The position numbers and the translations under genes were made by a program. A stretch of DNA of 64,000 nt from Solanum dulcamara. Taxonomy: Eukaryota; Streptophyta; Magnoliopsida; Solanales; Solanaceae. Under the pieces are notes generated by a model, which searched no databases, had not been told where the DNA came from, and saw only the letters and a program-made list of their open reading frames with translations. This document shows, one piece after another, positions 1-13,170 of the stretch (position 1 is its first letter; the number at the start of each line of letters is the position of its first letter). The stretch covers positions 26,020,001 through 26,084,000 of the forward strand of contig NC_077240.1 of assembly GCF_947179165.1 (NCBI RefSeq), read 5' to 3'.

Positions 1-3000
1 AACCCACTAGTAGGTAAGCCAACCCGTCAACCCAGAACTTCAAGTAATGAGTTTGAGGGCCGAAACTAAATAAGAGTGACGAATTATAAAGATAAGCAGA
101 AAAAATAAGCGAAAGTAAACCAAAACATGATATAAACAACTAAAGATCTCTTCCAAAACCTGGAAGTCACAAGTACAGAGCTGCTATAAAATAAAATATG
201 AGTATAAGTCTCGAAAGTGGACCAAAAATATATATAACAACTGGCTAGTCTCAGAAGACAAAAGATGGGCCATCCATATTAAAGGAGACAGGAATGATCC
301 CAAAACGCCAAGTACTTACCCTAGTCTCCAAAGTTGAATGCAACAGGCTCGATTTATCCACGGCGATAGCTGGTACTCGGTTCTGCATCACGAAAGTAGA
401 TGCAGAGTGTAGTATGAGTACCAAGACGAGGTACCCAGTAGGCATCATAGGCCGACTGAGCAGAAAAGGTAAAAACAATATGAAAAAGAAGAATAGCCTA
501 AATAGGATTCACCATAAGCATCAAAAGGGTAAAAAGTACTACCTATGAGAACTACAACTAACTATACCCAACTAGGCCCCCATAAGCCCAGCCGAGACAC
601 TCGTGCGCAAGTTAACTAAAAACTCGGATGAAATCCCATAAGCCCACCGAGTACACAAAATAGCTACAACTACCAAGGCTAGGAACCAAAAATTTGCGAT
701 GTTAGGAGCCGAAGTACTATATCATTTCCAAATCCAGAATCTCTAAGAGTTAATTGATCTAATGGTGGGTCGAGGCCGGGACTGGAACCCATATGCTCAC
801 CCAAATATTTAAAGTGGCCAAGGTCTGGACTGAGTACCCGGATGCTTGCCATAATACATAAGTACGGTCGAGGCTGGAACTAGGTACCCGAATGCTCGCC
901 GTAATACATCAGTATGATCGAGGTCGAGACTAGGTACCCGGATGTTCATCATACTAGCAAGCCGGTAGAGGCTGAGGCTGAGTACCTGGATGCTCCCCGA
1001 TAATTCAGAATGGAGGACGAAACTTGGTACCCGGATGCTCACAGATAATTTATCCAATGATGCCAAATATTCTACTTCCCAACTTAGAATACAACAGTAC
1101 CAAAAATCTTTTCCCAAATAAGTCAACCGATATGCCACCTAAACTGGAACCGGAGCCAAAGTCAACGATCACAAAATCTAGTATTGCTAATGCATCATGA
1201 AAGTCACGATTATACCAATTTACAAATGAGGATATTTTTAAGAGCAAGGATAACTCCTAACTAAGGCTATGCTATCAGGCACTAGCCCGCTACACCATTC
1301 TACAAGGATCTAAGTCTACTGGAGTGACGCCGGGACATCTAAAGTAAGTTTACATCCTATACTAAGTTCAACATACTCCACAATGTCAATAACATGCTCA
1401 TTCAACTCTCCTTATAATACTAACAAGTAACGACAATATACACATGCTTCTAAATATCCAAAAAACCCGATAACAAGCCTGAAGCATGATTTCTAATACC
1501 TAAAATATACAATCATACTACCCAACCCAAATTCCAACTATTTCAACACGCTTTCACACATTTTAACTCAATCTAAAGAAAGGTAAAATCGTAGCCTACC
1601 TCTAGGCTAAATACGCGGGCTCCAAATTACTGTGCCAGAGCTTTTCCTTCCGAACTACCTCGTAATGTTTCCACGCTATCAAAAATAGAACCACGACATC
1701 GAAACAGTCATTTAGACAATAATTTCATAATTTTTGGAGACAGATCAATTTTGGAGTCTAAAATGGAAAATATGGGACCTATAAATGAAATTCTAGATTT
1801 GACCCCCAAAGCAAGTTCTAAACGTCACCCCAAGCTCATAAATTAGATTTATAACATAATTTGGGGTGGGAAATTATGCAAGACGATCAAATAATCAATT
1901 CTCATATTTTCAAACTAAGAAAACAAATAAGGCAGACTCTTTACACGTTGATTTCTCAAAAACAAAAAAATTTCAATCATAACAAATTACACCATGACAT
2001 TCCTTGCGAACAACCCCACAATCTAGCCTCAAGAATCACTCAAAACAGAGTTATATTGACCAAGATACACTCTTCCAAAATTTTATTCCGAAAATGACTA
2101 AATCAGTAACTAAAAACGCATTTTTACCTCAAAAGAAGCTTCTTCTCGCATTTCTAAGAATACCACGAGATTCCTCACGAAAGTACCTTGAATTTAGACC
2201 CTTGAATCACCAAAATTGGATCTATATAGGTCAAGAAACAATTACTCAAAGTTCTTCAAAAACTCAATCCGAAAATGGACACAACTGTAATTAAAATCAC
2301 GATTTTTACCTAAATTGAATGCTCCAAATTAGTTTTCAATCTCTCCAATATGTTCTTCACGAAAAATCTCACAAGTTTGCTTTTTGAATCACCTAATTTG
2401 GAGCCCTAATGCTCGAGTTATGGGGTTTTAAAGTTAGAGAACCCCCCCCCCCCCAAAAAAAAAATAACAGCAAACTGCTGCAGCTTTTTTTTTTTTGCAT
2501 ATTTTGGAGAAATCCAAAATCTCCGATGGGGTGCTCGGAATTCGTTCGGAATTCGATAAAAATAAACCAGATATGCTATACCACTAAATTCGATATTCCG
2601 GACTCAATGGCGCATTCAGAATTCTCATATGAGATCATTTTATTAAAAAGTGGGTCCCACACCCAATAGCCATTTTAAGCCTCATTCTACAACGTGCCTC
2701 GAAAAGCGAACGAAGGGTTGTTCTAGACCAAAATCAACATTACGAAACTAACCGCACTGTCAAAATTTTTATTCGAGCGAGTTTTCCAAGAATGTTGACC
2801 AAAGTCAACCATAGGCTAAGTTTCAAAGTCAAAAGCGCTAAATGACTTCAAACTCGTATCGATTGCCTCGATAGTCATTCCAATAGTGCTACTAGCCTAA
2901 TTTGGTCATTTTGGAGATAATGGAACCATCATAATTTGAATTCGAGATCTCGTTGATCCAAAACTTGAAAAGTCACAACTAAACCAACTTAGGCCTTCAA

Positions 3001-3474
3001 AATATCAAAACGGACTCGGAACCTCTAAAAATACAATCAACACTTCTTCTAGACCAAAAATCATCTCCCACATCCAACGGAGTCTTCGAAATTCTATTCC
3101 GAGCATCAAAACTCTAAAAGTTGACCAAAGTCAAACCTTGGCTTAAAGTTCCTCAAATTCTCAATTTCAGGCCTCAAATCTTCGTTACAACTCCAAAACT
3201 GATTCCGTAAAGTCTTCTAAGCCTATTTTGACATTTTGGAGCTGCTGGAATCAATAAAATTCTGTTTCGAGACCCATAGCTCCGATTGACCCCAAATACC
3301 ACATTTTAATACTTAAAGCTTATGAAACTCAAAAAATTCCAAGGACTTAACTTTTCATGGGATTTTATAAAAATCAACACCCGGTAACAATCAAAAATGA
3401 CTCGGGGCATCTAAAGGGACGGGTAAAATGGTCATCTTATAAAAATTCCAAAAATGACCTTCAGGGTCATTACA
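1..3474 (-). repeat. Tekay-type LTR, reverse orientation, cut by window edge
   Basis: Read on the minus strand, this segment matches the 3.5 kb LTRs at 32330-35867 and 40990-44527 along its whole length, with many substitutions and small indels. Its LTR start, the reverse complement of TGTAATGACCC, ends at 3474. The window opens about 43 bp inside the far LTR end. It is therefore either a solo LTR or the 5' LTR of a minus-strand element lying to the left; no internal gag or pol lies to its right. The repeated motif around GGTACCCAG at about 800-1040 corresponds to the LTR minisatellite described for Tekay1. It is clearly older than the Tekay1 LTRs. Confidence 0.88.
2442..2496. repeat. Homopolymer cluster (C13, A10, T12)
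   Basis: A run of 13 C is followed directly by 10 A, and about 20 bases later by 12 T, inside the old reverse LTR. The Tekay1 LTRs lack these runs at the matching place, so they arose after this copy diverged. Run lengths may be unreliable in the assembly. Confidence 0.8.
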
Positions 3475-3785
3475 TACGACTTCTACTTTCTAAGATTTGC
3501 CCCAAAATTTATTCAAAAAGATTCTTCAAAAGTCAAAACGTTATGCCAATAGAGACTCACTGTTAATAATTGCAAAGAAAATAATTAATTGCAGGAAAAA
3601 ATAGAGTAATATTTACCATAACAATATTAATTGAGAATCCAAATAAATTACGTCTAGAGTTGTTCAAATTTTGAGAACATCAATTGTATATGCTATAAAG
3701 GAAAGAAAAAAAAACTTGATTCAGAAATATCATGTCTTACTATAAATAAACTCCAAAATCAAGAAACTTAATTTATAAAATTAAA
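3475..3785. repeat. Host tandem duplication, copy 1, left part
   Basis: From about 3481 this matches 13851-14160 at high identity, including the shared stretch beginning AATAATTGCAAAGAAAATAA. It is the left half of a roughly 0.8 kb unit; the right half resumes at 13176 beyond element A. The last five bases, TTAAA, are the target-site duplication of element A. The function of the unit is unknown. Confidence 0.8.
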
Positions 3786-5940
3786 TGTCACGCCCCAAGA
3801 GGGTACCCTAGGCATGGCCGGCACTCAGAAACCATTTCTGGCTTCCGAGAGAACCACTTGGTCTCATTTCTTATTTATTCATCAGCGGAAGACTTAAGAA
3901 TACTAATGTGGGCTAGTCATAATCAAAGGAAAAATAGATAACTTTTATAAGAAGTAGTTTCTAAGGAGAACTACTCCGATTACATCATCAAACTCTGTCT
4001 ATGAAGCCTCTAATACTCTTAGATGGTGCCAATGACATGTCCATGGCTACCTCAAAAGAAACATCACACTCAACAATAATAAAAGGATAATGAGCTCCTT
4101 CGAATACAAGAAGGACTCACCAAATAGCTGAAAAGAAATGATCTTCAACGATGCGCCTGTTGAGGATCTCTAACACCTGTATCTGCATCATAAAACGATG
4201 CAGGTCGAATGACGTCAGTACGTGGAATGTACGAGTATGTAAAATGGCAGAAAGGTAAGGACAGATATCAAGATACTCCTCTCAATAAAACTCAGTTCAG
4301 AACTCAACATCATCTCAACATGAATATGTAATGCAAGTTTAAAATATAATAATAAAAATAATAGTAATAAGCAATGCTTACTCAGTTGGGAGTTTCTCTA
4401 ACCGACAACCATCACTTATGAGCTAGCGATGATACAACGAAGCGATGTCGTTGCCACATCCATCCAATACCTTGCCAGGGTAAAGGACATCACCATCTTG
4501 GATCCATTCATCAAAGTCCTCTTTTTGGGACTTAAGAGGCATAGCCTCTATCCTACGCTGGCTACGTAGTTCTGGAGTTTGAGTCAATTAAACTCTTACC
4601 CAACTCGGTGCTCAATACTACTCCCAAAATATGTGCTCATATTAAACTCATCATCTAGTCTCATTGGACTTTAATTTAAATTATCAAACTCATCTCATTT
4701 CATGTTCATCAATCATTATACTTCCAAAAACATCATTTACATCTCATCAAAACATCTTGCTCAAAATATCATTTTCTCAAATTCATTCAAATTCAACTCT
4801 TTTGCTCTTTCAAAACTTAATAAAATACATATATAGTATTAATTCATATAACTCTCTTTTTATCAATAAAAATAATAAAAAACCAACATCTTTACTCAAA
4901 ACATGTGTAAAAATATTCATGAATATCAAATCAATTAGGATTCATTGGAAAGTAGCCATGAACAATAATTCCAATAATATGAGAGATAACAATAATAATA
5001 ATATTAATGCATAGATATATCTAACTCAATAGAAGAAGAATTAATTTATTTAGAATTCAAGATTTGGATAAAACTCAACTATAACTCAATTATAATGAAT
5101 TTAAATATTGGGCGCATGGACGAACTCAATCCGATGCTATGAAAGCCTTACATACCTTAAATCCGAAGGTTTACTCCGAATTGGAACACTCTTGGACCCC
5201 TAGCCTTTTCTTCTCCCCGGAGCGTTTTGTGTACTACCCGGAGTATAAGAATCACCGGAGTAGTATTTTTATACTACTAAAACTAAAACTATATTTAAGA
5301 AGAAGTATATAGAGAGAAGAAATGCTTAAGAAAGCTTGATGAATAAAATGAGGAAATAAGGTGGGTATTTATAGGTGGGAAAGAGGGACCTAACAATAAA
5401 TAAAATAATTATAAAGAAAAATCTGAAAATTTAATGGAATATATTGATGTCATGGATGATGTTAAATGGAGGACAATTTATGTCATGCATGATGTCAAAT
5501 GCATCTAGATGTTTCCATGGTAGGTAAGATGAGTTCTTTTTAACAGAATACTCGTTTTCAAAGCTGCGTTTGAATAAGATAAATTCCTTATTAGGATTTA
5601 GTGTCTTCATAAGAATTGTAGATATGGAAGTATAGTTTCATATCATTCAATAATCAACCAATTTGGAGCAACCTACAGTGAGATATGAATTTTCTTCTAT
5701 CAACACTCAATTCCGTCACAGCACTATATCTTGCAAAGATTAATTTATTTGACCTACTTATACTCCGAATTTGTAGTTATGTTCTTCATGAAAGTTGTAG
5801 GTAAGGATGTTGTGATTACCCAGAAATTTGAATCACCTAATTTGAACAAACCGATGAAAAGTTATGCCCAAAATACAGAGGCTGTATTATTTTCGTCGAG
5901 AATTGAAATACCGACATACAACATTTTAGGGGTTGTTACA
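3786..5940 (-). repeat. Element A 3' LTR
   Basis: A 2155-bp LTR running on the plus strand from TGTCACGCCCC to GGTTGTTACA, so its sense form begins TGTAACAACCCC and ends GGGGCGTGACA. It pairs with 11016-13170. A TATAAATA box in sense orientation is at 5366-5373. Open frames seen in it are AT-rich and recur in other LTR copies without coding signs. Confidence 0.95.
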
Positions 5941-5957
5941 ATATCTCCCCCTTGGGA
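5941..5957 (-). other. Polypurine tract of element A
   Basis: On the minus strand the bases next to the 3' LTR read CCCAAGGGGGAGATAT, a purine-rich primer for plus-strand DNA synthesis. The same tract with one-base-scale differences precedes the LTR of element C. Confidence 0.85.
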
Positions 5958-5958
5958 T

Positions 5959-5974
5959 CATTCGTCCTCGAATG
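5959..5974 (-). other. Hairpin before 3' LTR of element A
   Basis: CATTCG-AGGA-CGAATG is a perfect 6-bp stem with a 4-nt loop, 18 nt before the 3' LTR and just upstream of the purine tract. It lies past the stop of the pol frame. Equivalent hairpins with altered but still paired bases occur in elements B, C and Tekay1. Confidence 0.7.
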
Positions 5975-6070
5975 AAGATGAAAATAGGAGACATAAAGAA
6001 TGAATATCAACAATACATCAAATCCAATACTCAAATGGTCAATGACTCAAACTCAAGAATAAACATCGAC

Positions 6071-9000
6071 TCAAAGGTAGAAGTAAGGAATATTACCTTG
6101 AATATCGTCATCAGAAGGCATAAATAGATGAGGATAGTTAGCCTTCATATCTTCTTCAGCTTCCCATGTAGCCTCTTCAACAAATTGATTTCGCCATAGG
6201 ACTTTGACAGATGTCACTTCCTTAGTTCTTAATTTGCGTACCTGACGATCAAGAATTTGAACTGGAATCTCTTCATAACTCAAACTCTCTTTCACCCCAA
6301 TGCTCTCAGCTGGGACAACAAGTGAAGGATCTCCCAAACACTTCTTAAGCATAGAGATGTGAAACATGGGATGAATAGCAGCTAATTCTGGAGGCAACTC
6401 CAATTCATAGGCTACGTTACCTACCCTCCTCATAATCTGATAAGGACCAATGTAGCGGGGACTAAGCTTCCCTTTCTTTCCAAATCTCATCACACCCTTC
6501 ATGGGTGAAACTTTCAAGTATACCCAATCGTACACTTCGAACTCCAAATCTCTTCTTCTAACATCAGTGTAGGATTTTTGGCGACTCTGAGCAGTCCTCA
6601 ACCTCTCTTATATGGTTTTCACCTTCTCCATAGCTTGGTGAACCAAGTCTGGTCCAATCAACTCAGCTTCACCAACTTCAAACCAACCAATTGGTGATCT
6701 ACATCTCCTCCCATACAGAGCTTCATAGGGAGCCATTTGAATACTCGAATGGAAACTATTATTGTATGCAAACTCAATAAGAGGTAAATGATCATCCCAA
6801 TTACCTTTGAAGTCAATGACACAGGCTCTTAACATATCCTCCAAAGTCTGTATCGTACGCTTTACCTGGCCATCTGTTTGCGGATGAAAAGCAGTACTAA
6901 GGTTCACTCTTGAACCCAAGCCCTTCTGAAATGACTTCCAAAACTGAGCAGTAAATTGAGCTCCCCTATCAGAGATGATAGACAAAGGAACTCCATGCAA
7001 TCTAACAATCTCTCTAAGATACAGTTTGGCATAATCCTCTGCAGTGTTCGTAGTCTTAACCGGCAAGAAATGGGCCGATTTGATCATCCTATCCACAATC
7101 ACCCAAATAGAGTCATGTTGTTTGCGGGTTCGTGGTAAACCGATAATGAAGTCCATATTGATTATTTCCCACTTCCATTCCGGTATCTCTATATTCTGAG
7201 CCATTCCACAAGGCCTTTGGTGCTCAACTTTAACTTGTTGGCAATTTGGGCACTTGGACACAAACTCTGCTATATCTCTCTTCATTCCACTCCACCAGTA
7301 TACTTCTCTCAAGTCATGATACATTTTTGTTGAACCTGGATGGATGGAATACTTAGAATTATGGGCTTCTTTCATGATTCTCTCCCTAATACCATCAACA
7401 CTTGGAACACATAATCTTTCTTGATATCTCAACACTCCATCTCCCCTTTTGGTAAAAGCCATTACCTTCTGCTTGTGAACCTCATCCTTAAGTTGAAGAA
7501 GAATGGGGTCCTGATCTTGCTTTTCTTTCACCTCTGCAACTAGAGATGATTCGGCTCCATTTTGTACTATTGTACCACCCTCACTAGAGTCAATAAGTTG
7601 AACTCCCAAACGCGCAAGTCTATGCACTTCCTTTGCCAACTCCTTCTTTTCCTCTTCCACATGATTTGTACTCCCCATAGATAACCTGCTAAGAGCATCA
7701 GCAACTACATTTGCTTTACCTGGGTGGTAGAGAATGCTCATGTCATAATCCTTGAGCAACTCTAGCCATCTCCTTTGCCTCAAATTCAGCTCCTTCTGGC
7801 TGAATACATACTGTAAGCTCTTATGGTCTGTGAACACATCCACATGTACACCATAAAGATAGTGACGCCAAATCTTAAGAGCAAATACCACAGCTGCCAA
7901 CTCAAGGTCATGAGTGGGGTAGTTCCTCTCATGAGTCTTAAGCTGCCTGGAGGCATAGGCAATGACCTTACCTTTCTGCATCAATACACATCCTAACCCA
8001 ACTCTTGAAGCATCACAATAGATTACAAAACCATCTGTTCCTTCGGGTAGGGATAGTACTGGAGCAATAGTCAATCTAGCTTTTAACTCTTGAAAACTTT
8101 TCTCATAAGTATCAGACCATTGAAACTTAGCCTTCTTCTGAGTCAGCTTAGTCAATGGTGAGGATATGGATGAAAATTCCTTAACAAACCTCCTGTAGTA
8201 ACTAGCCAAACCTAAGAAACTCCTTATGTCGGTTGGAGAAGTGGGTCGGGGCCAGTTCTTAACTGCCTCAATCTTTTGAGTATCAACTTGGATTCCATCC
8301 CCAGATATAATATGACCTAGGAATGCTACAGACTCAAGCCAAAACTCACACTTTGAAAACTTAGCATACAACTCCTTCTCCTTAAGAGTTTGAAGGACAA
8401 TCCTAAGGTGATTAGCATGCTCACTCTTACTTCTAGAGTAGACCAAAATATCATCGATGAAGATAATTACAAACGTATCTAGGTATGGCTTGAATACTCA
8501 GTTCATGAGGTCCATAAAAGCTGCTGGAGCATTTGTCAATCCAAAGGACATAACAAGAAACTCAAAATGACCATAGCGGGTTCGAAAAGCCGTCTTCGGG
8601 ATGTCACATTCTCTCACTTTAACCTGGTGATAGCCTGATCTGAGGTCTATCTTAGAGAAACATATGGCACCCTGAAGTTGGTCAAATAAATCATCTATTC
8701 TGGGGAGAGGGTACTTGTTTTTAATGGTGACCTTGTTTAGTTGTCGGTAATCAATGCATATTCTAAGGGACCCATCTTTCTTTCGCACGAATAGGACAGG
8801 AGCGCCCCAAGGTGAGACACTTGGCCTAATAAACCCCTTATCTAAGAGGTCTTTCAGTTGTTCTTTCAACTCTTTCAACTCAGCAAGAGCCATCCTATAA
8901 GGAGGAATGGAGATAGGTTGTGTATCAGGAAGGACATCAATACCAAAGTTTATCTCTCTATCAGGAGGGATTCCGGGTAGATCCTCAGGAAAGACTTCAA

Positions 9001-9560
9001 AAAACTCATTCACAATGGGAACTGACTCAAGAGATGGAGTCTGATCATTAATATTTTTGACTCGAACTATATGATATATACATCCCTTAGAGATTAATTT
9101 TCTGGCCTTAAGGTAGGAAATAAATTTACCCCTAGGTACTACAGAATTCCCCTTCCACTCTAAGATAGGCTCGTTTGGAAATTGAAACTTGACAATTTGG
9201 GTCCTACAATCAACCGAAGCATAACAAGAATAAAGCCAGTCCATACCAAGAATCACATCAAAATCAACCATGTCCAACTCAACTAAGTCAGCCATGGTAT
9301 CCCTATGATAGATTGACACAGTACAATTTCTATAGACCCTCTCAGCTAAGATAGAATCACCAACATGAGTAGACACACTGAAAGGCTCAAGAAGACACTC
9401 AGGAAGGATCTCAAATTTACTAGCCAAGTAAGGAGTCACAAAAGATAATATAGCACCCGGATCAAGTAATGCATACACATCAAAAGAAAGGACTCGGAGC
9501 ATACCAGTAACAACATCGGGTGCATTCTCTTGGTCTTGGCGACTACCCATAGCATACAGA
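6071..9560 (-). pseudogene. Element A pol (protease-RT-RNase H-integrase-chromodomain)
   Basis: Read from high to low coordinates, the order is: protease with DPGA active site near 9450; RT with the [10 protein letters not shown] motif and FIDDIL at about 8450; RNase H with YCDAS at about 8020; integrase with the H2C2 zinc site, then a D-D core; and a chromodomain-like tail ending HLFMPSDDD near 6110. Two nonsense codons break the frame, TGA at about 8498 and TAA at about 6606. Both fit a single C-to-T change from codons still present in relatives (CGA, CAA). In the integrase motif [10 protein letters not shown] a lysine replaces the catalytic glutamate seen in Tekay1 (GQSERTIQ). The element cannot make active integrase. 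Confidence 0.92.
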
Positions 9561-10798
9561 CGGTTAGTTCCCCCACCTGCACTTGAAGCTGCACCTCTAT
9601 GATTACCTCTATTTTGTGGAGCTGCAGAAGAAAACTGAGCTCTACTACTTCCATCTCCCTGCCTTTTTGAAGGACACTCATTCTGAAAGTGACCTATCTT
9701 TCCACATCCATAGCAAGCATTGGTTCCCACACGACACTCTCTCAAATGGAGCCTTCCACATCTAGCATATGGTGGTTTCCCTCTAGAACCTTAAGCCACA
9801 CTTAATTGGGACTGAGAACCCTGAGCTCAGAAGTTTTAGTGACTCAGCGACCTCTGATCATACCTGGTATTAGGTGTAAAAGCATTTTTTGGGGAAGGTA
9901 CATAATTAGAAGACCTTTTCTGAAAGAAGGACTTGTTACCCTTCCCTTGCTTCTGCTCGTTCTCATGCCTAATAGACTTAGCCTTTTTGCTTAGGTGTTC
10001 CTCTCGGTCCTTTTTCTTGTCATCCTCAACCTGCTGAGCATACACCATCAATCTAGAAAAATCCATGTCAGAAATCATTAGCATTGCCTTACATTCTTTC
10101 TTTACATGTTTGCCTAGGCCAGAGACAAACTTCCTCATCTTAGACCTCATATGAGGAATCATTTCTGAGGCATATTTGGACAATTGAATAAACTTCAAAC
10201 TATACTCTTTCACAGTCATACTCTCTTGCTTGAGGTTCACAAACTCCTCAATTTTTGCTTCACGTAGCTCTTGGGGAAAGAAGTTATCAAGAAATGCTCT
10301 TTCAAACTCATTCCAAAGAGCAGGCCCTACATCCTCACCTCTACTTTCTTCCTACTGGTTATACCAGACATTTGCCACATCCTTGAGTTGATAAGACACC
10401 AACTCAACACCCTCAATCTCTGTAGCATGCATCGCTTTTAGTATCTTCCACATCTCATCAATGAAATTTTAGGGGTCTTCATCAACGTTAGAACCCGTGA
10501 AGACCGGTGGATTCATTCTCAGAAAATCTCTGATCCTCGTGGCAGCAGACGGCTCTTGATAACTAGAGCTAGGAGTTGGTGAACTTTGGCTACTATTTCG
10601 AGCAGCCACCAACTGGGTGAGCATAGCAATTGCTCCTCGAAAATCTTCCTCAGAAGTAGGAGTGGTCTGAACAGTAGGTACATGGGGTACCTTAGTAGAC
10701 CTTGCAGGTCAGCCCCTAGTTCTCCGTGGAGGCATTACTGACTGTGGAACCTCAGTACTGGCAGCGTTCCTCTGACTAGCTGAACGTTTAGGAGGCAT
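9561..10798 (-). pseudogene. Element A gag
   Basis: Starts with MPPKRSASQRN at 10798 and contains the retrotransposon gag region, a basic linker and a zinc knuckle [14 protein letters not shown] (CCHC spacing) at about 9675-9716, preceded by a second, less perfect knuckle. At least six in-frame stops are seen, for example TAA at 10469-10471, TAG at 10352-10354 and TAA near 9838. Several correspond to CAA, CGA or TGG codons of intact relatives, so the decay pattern is mostly transitions. Gag would form the virus-like particle; this copy cannot. Confidence 0.85.
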
Positions 10799-10993
10799 GT
10801 CTGAAACGTGTAAACGCACAAATTAGAAAGAAAGCTTTTATAGAGTTAAACTCTATCGCACGAACTCAGATTATGAAAGAAGTGAAATAATTCCTAATGT
10901 CCTATAGCTTCCTGATTATAAGTGTGGTGCACGACACACCCATAAACAAGACTCTACTAGACACGGCTTCATAGACACCCTAGTACTCTTGAA

Positions 10994-11011
10994 CTCTGGG
11001 CTCTGATACCA
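10994..11011 (-). other. Primer binding site of element A (initiator Met tRNA)
   Basis: On the minus strand TGGTATCAGAGCCCAGAG begins four bases after the 5' LTR. TGGTATCAGAGC is the complement of the 3' end of plant initiator Met tRNA and fixes this LTR as the 5' one. Confidence 0.9.
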
Positions 11012-11015
11012 AGTT

Positions 11016-13170
11016 TGTCACGCCCCGAGAGGGTACCCTAGGCGTGGCCGGCACTCAGAAACTATTTCTGGCTTCCGAGAGAACCACTTGGTCTCATTTC
11101 TTATTTATTCATCAGCAGAAGACTTAAGAATACTAATGTGGGCTAGTCATAATCAAAGGAAAAATAGATAACTTTTATAAGAAGTAGTTTCTAAGGAGAA
11201 CTACTCCGATTACATCATCAAACTCTGTCTATGAAGCCTCTAATACTCTTAGATGGTGCCAATGACATGTCCATGGCTACCTCAAAAGAAACATCACACT
11301 CAACAATAATAAAAGGATAATGAGCTCCTTCGAATACAAGAAGGACTCACCAAATAGCTGAAAAGAAATGATCTTCAACGATGCGCCTGTTGAGGATCTC
11401 TAACACCTGTATCTGCATCATAAAACGATGCAGGTCGAATGACGTCAGTACGTGGAATGTACGAGTATGTAAAATGGCAGAAAGGTAAGGACAGATATCA
11501 AGATACTCCTCTCAATAAAACTCAGTTCAGAACTCAACATCATCTCAACATGAATATGTAATGCAAGTTTAAAATATAATAATAAAAATAATAGTAATAA
11601 GCAATGCTTACTCAGTTGGGAGTTTCTCTAACCGACAACCATCACTTATGAGCTAGCAATGATACAACGAAGCGATGTCGTTGCCACATCCATCCAATAC
11701 CTTGCCAGGGTAAAGGACATCACCATCTTGGATCCATTCATCAAAGTCCTCTTTTTGGGACTTAAGAGGCATAGCCTCTATCCTACGTTGGCTACGTAGT
11801 TCTGGAGTTTGAGTCAATTAAACTCTTACCCAACTCGGTGCTCAATACTACTCCTAAAATATGTGCTCATATTAAACTCATCATCTAGTCTCATTGGACT
11901 TTAATTTAAATCATCAAACTCATCTCATTTCATGTTCATCAATCATTATACTTCCAAAAACATCATTTACATCTCATCAAAACATCTTGCTCAAAATATC
12001 ATTTTCTCAAATTCATTCAAATTCAACTCTTTTGCTCTTTCAAAACTTAATAAAATACATATATAGTATTAATTCATATAACTCTCTTTTTATCAATAAA
12101 AATAATAAAAAACCAACATCTTTACTCAAAACATGTGTAAAAATATTCATGAACATCAAATCAATTAGGATTCATTGGAAAGTAGCCATGAACAATAATT
12201 CCAATAATATGAGAGATAACAATAATAATAATATTAATGCATAGATATATCTAACTCAATAGAAGAAGAATTAATTTATTTAGAATTCAAGATTTGGATA
12301 AAACTCAACTATAACTCAATTATAATGAATTTAAATATTGGACGCATGGACGAACTCAATCCGATGCTATGAAAGCCTTACATACCTTAAATCCGAAGGT
12401 TTACTCCGAATTGGAACACTCTTGGACCCCTAGCCTTTTCTTCTCCCCGGAGCGTTTTGTGTACTACCCGGAGTATAAGAATCACCGGAGTAGTATTTTT
12501 ATACTACTAAAACTAAAACTATATTTAAGAAGAAGTATATAGAGAGAAGAAATGCTTAAGAAAGCTTGATGAATAAAATGAGGAAATAAGGTGGGTATTT
12601 ATAGGTGGGAAAGAGGGACCTAACAATAAATAAAATAATTATAAAGAAAAATCTGAAAATTTAATGGAATATATTGATGTCATGGATGATGTTAAATGGA
12701 GGACAATTTATGTCATGCATGATGTCAAATGCATCTAGATGTTTCCATGGTAGGTAAGATGAGTTCTTTTTAACAGAATACTCGTTTTCAAAGCTGCGTT
12801 TGAATAAGATAAATTCCTTATTAGGATTTGGTGTCTTCATAAGAATTGTAGATATGGAAGTATAGTTTCATATCATTCAAGAATCAACCAATTTGGAGCA
12901 ACCTACAGTGAGATATGAATTTTCTTCTATCAACACTCAATTCCGTCACAGCACTATATCTTGCAAAGATTAATTTATTTGACCTACTTATACTCCGAAT
13001 TTGTAGTTATGTTCTTCATGAAAGTTGTAGGTAAGGATGTTGTGATTACCCAGAAATTTGAATCACCTAATTTGAACAAATCGATGAAAAGTTATGCCCA
13101 AAATACAGAGGCTGTATTATTTTCGTCGAGAATTGAAATACCGACATACAACATTTTAGGGGTTGTTACA
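11016..13170 (-). repeat. Element A 5' LTR
   Basis: A 2155-bp partner of 3786-5940, differing at about a dozen positions, nearly all G/A or C/T. As the 5' LTR of a minus-strand element it carries the promoter. Confidence 0.95.
12596..12603 (-). promoter_or_regulatory. TATA box of element A 5' LTR
   Basis: TATAAATA in sense orientation, within CTATAAATACCCACC. The box and its surroundings are kept in related LTRs at 5366-5373, 30201-30208, 44876-44883 and, on the plus strand, 27742-27749. This conservation supports promoter function, although no transcript data are available. Confidence 0.6.

Larger units (their letters stand above)
3786..13170 (-). mobile_element. Element A: Ty3/gypsy chromovirus, complete but inactivated
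   Basis: A full-length 9385-bp LTR retrotransposon on the minus strand. Both LTRs are 2155 bp and the element is flanked by TTAAA at 3781-3785 and 13171-13175. Counting by eye, the LTRs differ at about a dozen single bases, nearly all transitions. The primer site beside the right LTR matches initiator Met tRNA, and a purine tract lies beside the left LTR. Gag with zinc knuckles, then protease, RT, RNase H, integrase and a chromodomain-like tail can be read in order, but nonsense codons interrupt both gag and pol. The domain order PR-RT-RH-IN-chromodomain identifies a chromovirus, probably of the Tekay clade. Confidence 0.95.

Noticed and set aside
4664..5014. 116-codon frame in element A LTR, repeated at 11894-12244
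   Set aside because: AT-rich, low-complexity Asn/Ser composition, no domain, and located in both LTRs; related LTRs do not keep it open.
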